The position numbers and the translations under genes were made by a program. This document shows, in pieces, positions 1-11,150 of a stretch of 64,000 bases of DNA. Location: positions 5,224,501 through 5,288,500 of the forward strand of contig JAMPIT010000539.1 in assembly GCA_026261815.1 (NCBI GenBank), given 5' to 3'. Source of the stretch: Monarcha castaneiventris obscurior. Its lineage: Eukaryota; Chordata; Aves; Passeriformes; Monarchidae. The notes beneath the pieces are model-generated. The model saw only the letters and a list, made by a program, of their open reading frames with translations. It made no database searches and was not told the DNA's origin. Position 1 is the first letter of the stretch. Each line of letters begins with the position of its first letter.

Positions 1-487
1 ACAGGGTTGGTTTCTACAGAGCCTGGATAGATGACCTAAATAAAGATGTCTGGAGTTAGATTTGCTTTTGGTCAAGGTTTCAGGAAACACTGACCTGTGT
101 TGCAAGTTGCAAGATGAGGAAAATGTTGCCTCTTTTGAAGAGCTGCAATGTTAACATTATTTTATATCAGGAGAGGGAATAATAGAAGGATGACACTCGC
201 TGCTTTGTATTTTCCCATAGCACATCATAATGTGCATTTAAGGAGAGCTTTTATTTAAAGCAAATCTTTATATAAAGATTTCTACATAAAAACTTGTCAG
301 TTCTGTGCTAAATTAGTGGCATATTTACCACAAAGGTTTTTTCTCCGTCTTTGATAAACAATATATCTCCTAAAATTATAGATCAGTTTTACAAAGATTT
401 TGGAAATACAGAAACATACCAAGAAATAGAAACTGAAACTGAGTGCCACAAACAAACAAAGTAAGCAAAAGCCTAGTAATTTTTTGA
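1..487. other. unique noncoding DNA, no gene seen
   Basis: AT-rich single-copy-looking sequence with no open frame of note, no RNA gene signature and no repeat that I recognise. It runs directly into a CR1 fragment. Confidence 0.6.
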
Positions 488-921
488 TCCCTCACTACAA
501 GAAGGACATGGAGTGGAGGGTGTCCAGAGAAGATCTAGAGAACAGGTCTAATGAGAATTAGCTGAGGGAACTCAGATTCTTCAGCCTGGAGAAGAGGAGG
601 CTCAGGGGGACCTTCTTGCTCTCTACAGCTGCCTGAAAGGAGGTTGTAGCCAGGTAGAGGTCAGTCTTTTCTCCCTAGGAAAAGCAATAGAACAGGAGGA
701 AATGGCTTCAAGCAGCGCCAGGGGAGCTTTAGATTTGATATCAGGAAAACATCTTCACTAAAGGGCTGTCAAGTACTGGAACAGGCTGCCCAGGGCAGTG
801 GTGGAGTGACCATCCCCAGGGGTATTTAAAAAGTGTGTGGGTGTGGTCCTTCATTACATGGTTTGGTGGTGGACTTGAACTTAGGGGTCTTTTCCAACCT
901 AACTGATTCTATGGCTCTGTT
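488..921 (+). mobile_element. CR1 LINE, 3' end fragment
   Basis: This is a 5'-truncated copy of the avian CR1 non-LTR retrotransposon on the plus strand. It retains the landmarks of the ORF2 C-terminal region in order: CTACAAGAAGGACATGGAG, then CAGCCTGGAGAAGAGGAGGC, then the ATATCAGGAAAACATCTTCA block, the GGCTGCCCAGGGCAGTGG block, and the terminal GGTCTTTTCCAACCTAACTG followed by ATTCTATGG. In CR1 the last of these is the 3' UTR and short tail repeat. The reading frame is broken by substitutions and indels (for example AGATCTAGAGAACAGGTCTAATG), so it encodes nothing. As with nearly all CR1 copies, there is no poly-A tail and no clear target-site duplication. The subfamily cannot be fixed by eye. 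The divergence suggests an old insertion. Confidence 0.93.
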
Positions 922-2327
922 TGTGAGTGAGAGAAAAAAATACACTCTTTTCTCCTTGACCTTTTCCTGCTTTTCTTGTACTAATCTATTAGTGCTCTTC
1001 CTGAGCTGTAAGTATTGGTAACACATCTGTCCTGTTTTGGTTCTCTGGTGTCCAATATAGATCAAAGGATGCTGCACCATTTTCCTTTGGGGGACATTGA
1101 GTTGAAGCTTATTGTTATACTCAGCTGTTTCAGGGACTTTTTGGGAGGATGATGGGAATTTGCTGTGGTATAACATGTCTGAAACATTTACCTTTTCTAA
1201 ATTTGATCTAAATTAGTGTATGGAATTGAAATTCATTGTGGTTGTCGTCAGGCAAAGGGGGAGAAGCTGGTAAGCAGAGGCAGTCAGATGCACTGGGTAT
1301 GGTTGTATAGCTATTTCCTTCTTTGAGGAGGACTATCTGAAAACTAATTTAGAGCTACAAGCAAAATTCAGAAGCAGCAGGACTTATCTAAAATGTCTGT
1401 AAAAGAGTCAGTGAAGGAAACACACGTTTGGTTCCTTTTTAATACCATTTTCCTAAAATTAGTGTGGAAGCTAGTCAGAGAAGGATTTGCCTCCATAGGA
1501 TTTGGTTACTGTGACCCAAATTCAGTGTTTTCCAAATGAAAGGAAGTGCACATATTCTCAGGCAGTATTGTAATATCTTTGTTCAGAAAAATAATGTCTT
1601 CATTTCCCGTGGAATACCTCTTTTCTTCTGGGAAGCCTTGTTGCAGGGCAGATCACTAAAGGCCTACATGTCAGTTGATTTTTATGCACTATACTTAAAA
1701 CACACATCAGCTTTTACTTTGAGTGTAAGGGACAGGCGAACGGAAGATTACGCGATGTGACGGGAAGCAGGGACAGCATGGAATCTCCCTTCCCCCTTCA
1801 TCCCACTGATAAGCATCACCTTAGGAATGTAGTCCTCCTAACCCCAGTAGTTTTCCACTCACTGCTAACCCTGGCCATCCCACAATCCCCCTTTCCCGAC
1901 TAGAGAAGCCCCTGGACTATATAGCCCCATGAGACAAGATATAAACGCCATTTGACCATCCACCACATTGGTGTCTGTGTGTCCTGGACCGAGTGGCACG
2001 GGGGAGGCCGTGCTGCCGTGCTGAGGCCTTGAACCAGGTCGCCATGCCTTCATAGCAGAGGGCAACATTTGAGAAGTGAGGGAAGAAAGTTCTTGAGGGG
2101 AATTCCATTTTTTCAGTTTTCAATTCATGTGCTTTAGAGTTGCAACAAGCCATTGCATATTACATTGAAAAAGCTATATCAGTATAAGCATATTGCTCAT
2201 CAAAAGCAAAAATTGAAGCAAATAAATTTTTCTTCTGCAAAGTTCAGACCTTCCTTCCATCCTGGAAGTCCCAGATTTGTTGTAAAGCCTGTATATTTTG
2301 CAATTGGAATCCAGTACCGGATTCCAG
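922..2327. other. noncoding DNA, no gene seen
   Basis: Unique AT-rich sequence. The short open frames here, on both strands, overlap each other and show no recognisable protein. No splice-flanked open segment, RNA gene or mobile element was identified. Confidence 0.55.
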
Positions 2328-2351
2328 CATTCATTCATTCATTCATTCATT
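2328..2351. repeat. (CATT)6 microsatellite
   Basis: Six uninterrupted copies of the tetranucleotide CATT. It is short enough to be stable but long enough to be polymorphic. Confidence 0.95.
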
Positions 2352-5300
2352 TAATCAATACTAAGTTAATGTTCAGTTCAATTGTTTTACTTAAATTCTG
2401 GTTACAGAAAATCACTGAGCTGTGTTGGTTCTCAGAACAGGAGAACTGTGCTGTAGGTGCTGGAAGGCAAGACTGAGTTTGCTTTAATTAATAGGCATTT
2501 TGCAGTTAGTAGGAAATTGCAGCAAAATCAGTCTACATGGTAATCTAAATCATATTTCAGAGCAATATCTCATTAGTTATATTGCACTCTAAAGGACTTT
2601 TTATAAAAGCAAAGTAGTGCACCTTTTTTGGCACTCTTTAATGTGTATGTGTTTTCCATATTTTTTCTATATTATGAAAAATGAAAATATAGTAGTATTG
2701 TTCCCTCAATTAATTAAAATAGTGTCTATCTACATTGAAAGGTCAGAGGATAAGACAACCGCAGAATAATATAGGAAATTAGGAGGGGAGAGTAGCTTAA
2801 CTACATCTCTTGGTAAAATAATCACAGAGATAGATTGTTTCATTATTTAACAGTGAACATCAGATTCTTTAGAGTCACTTAGGTCCCACAAGCACCAATT
2901 TAAGTTTTATTTAAGGCTTGTGCTGTTTTCCATTCCATCTCTATCCATGTGAGTGTTGACCATGGAGATTGCTGAGTTAAACGTGGCCTCTCTTGTCACC
3001 ACCCCTTGCGTGGAACTGGCTTTAGAACCAGGGAAGGTTTATCACACTATCCTGGTGAGACATCAGGGCCCACTGAGCTTTTTGTCATTTCCTTATTGAT
3101 TCCCAACTGTCATATTTCTTTAGTAACATTAAAAATAACCTTTCTCTCCTCTCCCTTCCAGCTTCTAAAACTAGACAAATCATTAGTCATTTTCTCTCTT
3201 ACAACAGAATAGGTTAATTGCTTAATGATCAAGAAATTTTAATTTAATAAAACCCATCAGAGAAACACAGCAATTTTCACAGATTCCCTTTAATTGTCAC
3301 ATTTTTCTGTTAAATCTGTAGATGCTTGCAAATATCACACCATACTGATGCCTAGTTTCCATGGCACTTCATAGCAAATCTGAGAGAAGAAAAAGATATT
3401 TAAGGAAGGAATTGCCTTTTACTAGGTGATGAGAAGCAGATTTTACTGTCTGAATAAACAATCTTTACTTATGGTAAACTGTATAAAACAATAGTGCTCA
3501 AAAATTGTAAGCAGGTCTGGATAAGACTTGCATTCCTCTCCAGTATTGCAGATATTTCAGAAAACTTTGGCACCAACTTAGGGAACAGTTTTCCTGTCAA
3601 GCTATCAAAATATATTTCAGAGGAGTGAGGGAGCAGGAGTGGAAGTAAACTACACCTGAATAATGGCCATGATTGATGAAATGGTCAGCAACTAACTTAA
3701 GGTCAGATTCAGCTCTCAAGATACCACTTTAAGCTACTGTCAAAATTCTTGCTGTATCTCAGTTTTTGTCATGGTTCCCCTCTGCGATTATGTGGAAACA
3801 TTGGTTTTTCTTTAAAGATTCTAGCCCATACACTTGGAAAAAAAACCTGAAGGAATTAATCTTTAGAAGGTAAACCAAAGAAATAAAAGTAGCCTGCTTG
3901 ATCTTGTTTGTTAAAAATATGATAGCTCATATTTTTTTGACACAGCTACAATACTGGGGTATACAACATCACATAGTAATCTCATAAGTTACTTTTCCAC
4001 AGCAGTGGCAACACAATTTGTTCATTTCTTGGTTTTTTTTTTTTTTCCCCCACCTGAGCAGGAAGAAAATGGACAGAGAAAAGACAAAACCATTTTGATT
4101 TAATTTGTGAATGTTTAAGTTGTTGTAGATGTAGACCAAGTTGTGCTTATTGCCAAGGAGCATCAATTTACCAATTACCCTGGAAATGATCCATTCCTAG
4201 GAAGGAACATTCATCTTTACCTATAAATGGAGGGCTACTCACAACAAAATAGGAATCCATTTTACAACAACATGCTACAACATATTTACTTCAAGTTAGA
4301 TAGAATTGCCCTGCAGGATAATGTACCAGAGTGTCCCTGGAACACCTGTAATCACCTAAACTGCATTTTACACAGGACAACTGTATGTGGAACACAACCA
4401 AATTCTTCTTAGTGACAACTGTGTAAATTTGAGCAGCTCTGTAGATACCATTTGAGTAATTCTGGATGTAAATTGTTATAGCTGCAAACAAACTTTGTCC
4501 AAAAATCTTTTTGAAAGTGTAGACTCATAACTTTCACTGGCAATAATAGGCAGTATTGTTTCTATAAGAGATTTTTGTAAGCAATTCCTCTACTGGGTTT
4601 GAGAGGAAAGAAGAATGAATTGAGGTAATTTCCTTACAGTGTTCAGAGATCCTTCACTGGTGTGTTTCAGATAGATACTCTACATATACTTTTAAATATA
4701 TCTTGATGGGAATTGGAAACACAGTGTTTTTTTACTATTTTATGCTTTGGAGACCATACATTTTTGAGTTTTCCTCTAGGGTAATATGTGGTATTTTTTT
4801 CCAGCATCCTTGAAGTTAGAAGAGTTCCCTGAAAGAATATACACTTGCATAAATTTTCTTTGTGATGCCATTTCTTTTAAAATGGGTTTAGCTGCCAGAG
4901 GCTGGAGGACAGCATAAGAAATGTTGTTAACCAGCTGTCAAGTCAGCATCTGAGCCTGGAAGAACACACGACCTTGACTGCCATTTACCTTTTCTCCTCT
5001 CTTTAGCACTTAAGGCAATTTTGACAGTAAGATGATGGAGTTGTGCCTCTCTCACTATATATAAATATAACACCTGTTATAATGGGGGCTGATTTCAGCT
5101 GAGCTCTCCAGGTGTGAATATAATTCAGATTTATAACATGTGCATACCTGAATTTCCAAAAAATGTTCACTGTCCTGCAGTAAAAGCTTTGCTTCCTTTT
5201 ATGACAGGAGGTTCATTGATCCCAAAAGTTCCACAAATGTCAGTCATTATCAATTCAATATTTGGACCAAATATAACATCTTTCCTTTTCATAAGGTGGT

Positions 5301-5670
5301 GGTGTAAAGAATCTAATCAGCCCTGACTGATGTGCTGCTGCTGACTTAGAATAATTTATATATCCCTTGCAAGAATATTTATTTATACTTTCACTTACTG
5401 TGAGAATTATATTCTCCAGAAGTTTTAATAAAACATAGAGTGCTTCCTTTAGAGGGAGATTGATCATATCTGGAATTAAATTATACAGTCACACACCTAT
5501 AAATAAAAAGAACATCTTCTTATGTTCCTGATGCACTGAACTTCGAGCTATACCTTGGTAATGGTGTAGAATGTATAAAAAAATTGTGGAAATACACCTG
5601 AAAAGCAAATGTGCTGTCACCAGATGCCCTTGTAGACAAATAGTTTTCTGACAGGAGGCAGGAGATACTA
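2352..5670. other. noncoding DNA, no gene seen
   Basis: Unique AT-rich sequence. The only simple feature is a 14-base T run at 4033-4046 followed by CCCC. All open frames are short and overlap frames on the other strand. I see no recognisable exon, RNA gene or transposon. Confidence 0.55.
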
Positions 5671-5679
5671 ATATATATA

Positions 5680-5715
<36 letters not shown>

Positions 5716-5745
5716 TGTATGTATGTATGTATGTAGACACACACA
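5671..5745. repeat. compound microsatellite (TA)n-(TATG)n-(AC)n
   Basis: About nine TA units are followed by about twelve uninterrupted ATGT/TATG units, and then a short (AC) run that starts after a GTAG. The two overlapping minus-strand open frames here, with repeated YIHT units, are only the translation of the tetranucleotide and are not genes. The array is purely alternating purine-pyrimidine over more than 60 bp, so it is likely length-variable and able to unwind or cruciform. Confidence 0.97.
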
Positions 5746-7450
5746 CTTATAGGACGCTTTTGAAATTCATGTTGTTATAAGGAAAAATGCAGAGGTCTAC
5801 TATGATAATGAGATCAAGTCCAGAAACCACTACAACCTTTTTCAGTCTTTATTTTGCAGTTAAGGCAAGTGAAAGGTGTCATGAGAAAAGACTTTTGCAA
5901 GGCCTGTGCAATAAAATGGAAATATGAATTGGCAGCTGAGCAGGCTGGTGTATGACAACTGCCATAGGAATGAGTGATGGGGAAATAGAGAACAGAGAGA
6001 AATGAATGGTCTTTTATAAGGGCTGACACGCTCAGAAAAGCTTTTCATTTGCCTAATGGTTGTTATTGCTGTCTGGCAGGTGTTGAAGATATCCCATACC
6101 ACCCAAAAACCTGCCCCAGAGGGAGGAGAATAAGCCAGAGGTGTCACTGCTGAAAAACCAACCATATTGTTGATTGAATAATTTCAAATAATTTTTTATG
6201 CATAGGTTATATTGTTGGTATTTGGTTGGGGTTTTGTATTTTCTTTTAATCAAGATGCTCTTTAGATAGCTTAGATAAGGTGTTTTTTTCATAAAAACCA
6301 CTTTTCCTTTGGCTGAAATTAGTAATATAGAGCATCAGTTCATCCACAGTGATTTGGGGTTTTGTTTTTCACATGATGAATGCTAGCATTTATCATAATT
6401 AGCTCTGGTTTAAATAGGCCTTTACCTATAGATTTCTTTATACAGGATGGCTTTTGACCCAGGTCTAACGAGAGGCTGCCTATCAGGAAAGAAACACTTA
6501 TGCAATCAAAAGGCCCTGGTGATGAGCACCTTGTTGTTTTCTGGCAAAAGGGGAGATACTAATTTGCAGGCTATGTGCCAGTTTATGAAGAATTGGAATA
6601 ATATTTTTTTTTTTTTTAAATGAAACAGCAGCTGGAACTGACATCTGTCTGAACGATAGCTTTAATCCTTAGGTAATATTACCTGAAAATGCAAAAGAGG
6701 AGACATCACCATCAATAAATTGGTGAACAATATCCAGTTCAGTTCGCTTTTTAATCCCCTAAAATGTTCAGTGTCCTGTGCCCATATATACCTGCCTGTC
6801 CTCTAGGTACACCCCTTTTTTGAAGTACAAGATTCCCGTCCGGTTTGATTTTCCCTTTCTGGAAGGAGTGCTAATGTTTCCTGACAGTGCAGGGCCTCAG
6901 TGTGACGTTCTCACAGCCTCAGGTGAGACTTGGTTACTTGTGTGTGACCCTGCCATGCCCAGCTGGCCCAGGGCACCAGGGGGGCTCCAGCCAGGGGCTC
7001 CTCAGGCATGGATGTGGGGATGCACTGGGAGCCACTCTGGCTCCTGAGCTGGCCACGACAGAAAACAGACAAACTTCACTGCTCCTGGGCATAAATCTAC
7101 TGTTAACCTCTCCCAATCTGCCCAGCTTCTCCTAGAACATGTGGAAAGGGGTGTGGTGGCTGTGGCTGCTGCTTTCCTTTCCCATCATTGTTTGTATCAT
7201 CAGAGCCCCCAAGAATTTCTTCACACAGAGAGATATCTTTCCTGAGCTCTTTTAAAACCTAGGGTTTATCCCTGCTCCTCTGAATTCAGAGTCAAGGTTT
7301 GTACTCCTCTGCACCATTGCATTGGGTAATGTGTTTCGTAATTCTGATTCTTTCACAGTGTCGATCCCCTCCCTTCAAAACTATTTTTTTGTTTTAAATG
7401 TGTTTATTTTTTAATTATTCTTGCTTTCTGGTAGATAACATGAACAAACA
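5746..7450. other. noncoding DNA, no gene seen
   Basis: Unique sequence with a 14-base T run at 6604-6617. A GC-richer patch lies at about 6880-7110, where open frames overlap on both strands. That pattern follows from few stop codons in GC-rich DNA, not from coding. No recognised repeat or RNA gene. Confidence 0.5.
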
Positions 7451-7785
7451 TCAACATCCATCACCATTAGTAGTTCTTTCTTCAATTGAATATAAACATG
7501 ATCTACAAAATGCCTCAGCAGATATTACTGTTCCCAAAGTATAATTTTTCACATCCATCTGTTCCTTCACTTTCCTGACTTTTCTTTTTCCATATTCCCA
7601 CAAAGGTGGCTTTGCCCATGGCCCTTTACACAGCTTGATGTTGGTGGCAGCCTTTCCACTTACCTTAAGCAGCTTTTGTTCTGGACCCCAAAACAAGACA
7701 ATGATGCCTCTTGAGAGGAATATTTAAGGTGAAATCAGTAATTTTGGGAAGAAATTCTGATGCAACCTGCTTAGCGTTGTCAGTT
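7451..7785 (-). pseudogene. unassigned coding-like segment with exon-like borders
   Basis: Reading the minus strand, a good acceptor (TTTTTTGTATTTCAG) ends at 7786. It is followed by 39 sense codons beginning TDNAKQVASEFLPKITDF and running to a TAA one base before a perfect donor (AAG then GTAAGTGG) at 7663. The 122-bp segment between these sites would be the candidate exon. A second frame is open from about 7696 across the donor down to a stop at 7451 (81 codons). It contains protein-like stretches such as GPWAKPPLWEYGKRKVRKVK and ISAEAFCRSCLYSIEERT. Two adjacent frames that both look coding and hand over near 7665 suggest either a decayed, frameshifted gene copy or an exon plus coincidental intron frame. 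I do not recognise the protein family, so no function is assigned. Chance remains a real alternative. Confidence 0.3.
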
Positions 7786-8569
7786 CTGAAATACAAAAAA
7801 GGAATGTCTTTCTGGTTCTGAGCCTGGGTATATATAGTCTTACACTAAATTAATTCTATCCAGCATTCCTGTGTATGCAGCATAAGCTCAAACTCTGAAA
7901 ATAATTTAAGTACCTCTGTTTCTGAACAGAAATTACAATTAGAGGGTGAATGTTGTTTCTGAGTTACAGTTTGCCTTTGCATTTACTCTCCCACTGCCTC
8001 ATTTTCTCTAGAATAAGCCTTTCTGCTTCAAAATTAGACACATTTAGAGATTGTTCTTCATTAGCAGCTACTCTCAGTGTCTGTGTGTTGCATCCACTTA
8101 GATGTGTAGCAGTCATATTGACTCCAGTACATACTTACAAGGGAGCTCTTTGTTATTCTAGGAAATTCTTAATGATGAAAACTTGTTTTAATACTACAAT
8201 TTTTATTATTAGATAGCCTGAGGCTTAGTCTAGGAAGTCAGTGTCTTGGATATAGCTTTGAAATTCAAGAGAATTATACACAGGAAATTAGAGAAGTATA
8301 TGAAAATCAGCTTTCTCTTATAAATTTTCAAGCAGTAGCTGAACAAGAATTAAGATATGGATTCCCTTATTCTGAGCTTCTCTTGAAGTAGCCTCTAAAT
8401 TTTTCTGCCTCAAACTTGACATGAGCTCCCCTTTAGATCTGTTATTTTTAAATGCTGATCTATTTTTCTGTAATGATTTTAAGTTTAGTGAAAAGTACCT
8501 GATTTATTTGGCTGCTGTGGGTATGCCCAAGAATGTTCCATCTAATTAAGTTTTTAACCTTCCAGTGCT

Positions 8570-8572
<3 letters not shown>
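7786..8572. other. noncoding DNA, no gene seen
   Basis: Unique AT-rich sequence between the minus-strand acceptor-like site and the A run. One 88-codon plus-strand frame (7950-8216) shows no recognisable domain. Confidence 0.5.

Positions 8573-8601
<29 letters not shown>
8573..8601. repeat. (A)29 homopolymer
   Basis: Twenty-nine consecutive A residues, followed by CAATAAAAG. This is the longest homopolymer in the window. It could be the tail of an old retrotransposed transcript, but I found no flanking target-site duplication and no recognisable transcript upstream. It may equally have grown by slippage. Confidence 0.9.
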
Positions 8602-10235
8602 CAATAAAAGAAATCTCTTGTTATTTAGTGGGAAGGATCAACAGATAAGTTTCACAATGCTTCATTGGTTTCAGTGTTTCAGGGTTATAGTTTGTAGAAT
8701 TATGCTATAAATGTAGACAGCAGTGAATGCATTTTCTTGATTTGGAGCTCCAGTCTCAGGAAAAGGAAACAGATTTTTTTCTTGTTCAACAAGAGCAACA
8801 CAAATGAACCTCTGCCATAGTGTATGGTCCAGTAAATAAGAGAGGCCTCAGAAAGACAGACTGGAGAAGAAAAGGAATATTTATCCCAAATGCAAAGAGG
8901 GAGTCTGGGTCAAATGGGAGATCTTCCTTTTCACAGAAAACTGTGCCTCCAGAAACTCCTATGTGTTAGTTATGTTACATCTCAGTGCTTAGAGAACTGT
9001 ACAAGTGCCAAGAGACCTTTGTGGTGCCCTACAAGGACACTGCAAGCTTGTTAAATATGATGCTTAAGCAAGAGAGGAACATAATTAATGGAAACAGGTA
9101 CATTAGTGACATAAACCGCAAATATTGGCCAGCTTTTTTCCAAAAGGATTTACGTGACTTTCCCTGTACACTGCATTTTTACTTAGAAATGGAAGTGACA
9201 GTTCTGCTGTCATGCAAAATTTTTTGACTGAACTTTAGCAAGAAGAGAAAATGTCTGAGGAGTTTGTATTGTCTATGTCATACCTCATGCTAGGAAGAAA
9301 TGTATTTTAATGTTGGTTACTCTGATATTTGTAAAATGGAAATGTTTGAAAATGATTGCACATTATTTTAAAGAAATATTTTTAAACATTTATAGTGAGA
9401 ATGATTTTCCTCAGATTCTGAACTATGGACATTTAGGGAGAGGAAGGAAGGAGTAGAAAAAAGGATTAAAAATTTGGTTACAAACTATTTTTAGTGGAGT
9501 AATTTCTCATAATTAAGGAAAGTAATTTAATTTCAAACTCAAGTCTCATCCATCAGAAAATCTGAGATTCCCATTATTCATGATGATTTTTTTCTAGCAG
9601 CAGAGCCTTTGTTTAACTCCCTAAACAGATCCAGGACTGTTATAAGCACAGTGTGCTGCATCCTAAACTTTGTTAGAAAGTATCAGAGAAAATGCTATTC
9701 CTGTCCCACTGAAAAAATCCTACTAAGAGTGACAATAGCGCTGTGAACATTTGGGGTGTAAAAACTGGGGGAAGTTAGCTGAATTTGCTGCTCTTATATT
9801 TTGCAATAAAACGGAATCCTATCTGGAGAATATCATAATCATCTCCTGGTAGGGAAGAATGCTGATATTCTAATTTTTCCCCCTGTAGTCTACAGTCTGA
9901 AAAGCTCCACAACTTGTCTGATTTATAACAATATGGACCTTTTGATAACATACTGAAACTTGATGATGAATTCCGTATATTAGGTGACAAGTTGAGTTGG
10001 AGGTTTTCTGGCTAAACACAAACCAAAAATAACTTTCAGACTTTAACCTTGTTTGCCTCTTAGATCCTGTGGAATGTAGAATAACTTGTTCTTGACTTCA
10101 ATATGGAGTTATTTGGGTATTTAAAGGAAGTAAATGTCCTACAAAATGAATCTTGCTACTTGCTTCACTGAAATCAGCTGAGTCTGGACACTGGTCAGAA
10201 GACACAGTACACCACTTGTCATGGTGAGTGTGTGA
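8602..10235. other. noncoding DNA, no gene seen
   Basis: Unique AT-rich sequence with no recognisable gene or repeat. An 80-codon frame at 8985-9227 has no known features. Confidence 0.5.
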
Positions 10236-10330
10236 ACCTGGAGGAAATGAAAATGGAGGGAAATAAACATCACTGGCTTCTACATATGCTCAGATGGAAC
10301 TTTTATTAAGAAATATTCTAAAAATGTAAG
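10236..10330 (+). repeat. left arm of a perfect 95-bp inverted repeat
   Basis: The arm begins ACCTGGAGGAAATG and ends AAAATGTAAG. Its reverse complement is identical, base for base over 95 of 95 positions, to 11056-11150. Identity stops abruptly at both ends: outside, A at 10235 faces a non-matching base, and inside, GATGTTATTT has no counterpart. The arm itself is AT-rich unique sequence without known transposon termini. See the right arm and the spacer. Confidence 0.97.
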
Positions 10331-10553
10331 GATGTTATTTGTATGAATAACGTTTTAATATATTTTTTGGAGGTCATGCATCTTTGTTCTTTTTTCCTAG
10401 CCATTTAGGAAGACCAGGGAATAATAGGCAGAATTATTTCCTGGAATTTGTCCCCGCAGTCCCAGAACAGTTTTCACAGGGCAATTTAAAACAAAGATGG
10501 CAATGCACAGAGCCAGATTATAACTTGTTAAATTAGCTGGTACTTAGAGCAGC

Positions 10554-10567
10554 GCAGCCATGGCAAC
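10554..10567 (+). promoter_or_regulatory. RFX X-box-like site 1
   Basis: GCAGCCATGGCAAC matches 12 of 14 bases of the palindromic RFX X-box GTTGCCATGGCAAC, with a perfect right half-site GGCAAC. X-boxes are bound by RFX winged-helix factors, best known for ciliary gene control. The motif match is seen directly. Binding is inferred. Confidence 0.35.
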
Positions 10568-10632
10568 CAGGAGTACAGTGGACACCAGGCCCCTGAACTT
10601 GGGCAGGGTTTGTGGCCTGCACTGACTCTGGT

Positions 10633-10646
10633 GCTGCCATGGCAAC
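10633..10646 (+). promoter_or_regulatory. RFX X-box-like site 2
   Basis: GCTGCCATGGCAAC matches 13 of 14 bases of the RFX X-box consensus and starts 79 bp after the first site, in the same orientation. Two close matches this near each other are unlikely by chance in AT-rich DNA, which makes an enhancer plausible. No gene that it might serve is visible. Confidence 0.42.
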
Positions 10647-11055
10647 ACTCCCATCTCCAGCAGAGACAGAGGATTTAAAGCCAACACCAGCAAGCCTCCA
10701 TAAATTATAACTTTGAATTTCATAATAGGCACACTCTTAAAGATAGTGGGTGTCCAACAGCCAGGAGAAGGAGGCAGATCTTTCTAGCTGGCTGCAGCCT
10801 CCAGTGGATGTTTATTCTTGTGATGAAAAAAGGGATCTGAGCATGTGTTGGTGCACATGGAAATGTTTTTGTCCAGACTAAACACATTCTATTTTTGATG
10901 ATGAATACTAGTTTTTGCTGGATGAAAAACACTGCTCAGATTGGTTGTTCTCCTTGAATAGATTGTATTGAATATGCTGGCTTTACTTGACAGCACTATT
11001 TTGTGATGAGGTAAATATACCGGAAACCCTCAGGCTACAGTTCTGCACTTGTAAA

Positions 11056-11150
11056 CTTACATTTTTAGAATATTTCTTAATAAAAGTTCCATCTGAGCAT
11101 ATGTAGAAGCCAGTGATGTTTATTTCCCTCCATTTTCATTTCCTCCAGGT
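11056..11150 (-). repeat. right arm of a perfect 95-bp inverted repeat
   Basis: This is the exact reverse complement of 10236-10330. It begins CTTACATTTTTAG and ends TTTCCTCCAGGT. The flanks (GTGTGTGA before the left arm, ATGAACACA after this arm) show no target-site duplication, and the arm ends match no transposon terminus that I know. Perfect identity indicates a very recent duplication, or gene conversion between the arms, or an assembly error. Confidence 0.97.

Larger units (their letters stand above)
10331..11055. other. 725-bp spacer between the inverted arms
   Basis: Unique sequence with no transposase-like frame. Short minus-strand frames at 10544-10732 and 10720-10932 show no recognisable domain. 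The central part (about 10540-10800) is somewhat GC-richer and holds two RFX-type X-box matches, listed separately. Confidence 0.7.

Noticed and set aside
5489..5746. Minus-strand ORFs with repeated YIHT units
   Set aside because: Translation of the TATG tetranucleotide repeat.
8573..8601. A run as the tail of a processed pseudogene or LINE
   Set aside because: No recognisable transcript upstream and no target-site duplication. CR1 elements do not end in poly-A.
10236..11150. Interpretation of the inverted repeat as a known DNA transposon
   Set aside because: No target-site duplication, no familiar terminal sequence and no transposase frame in the spacer.
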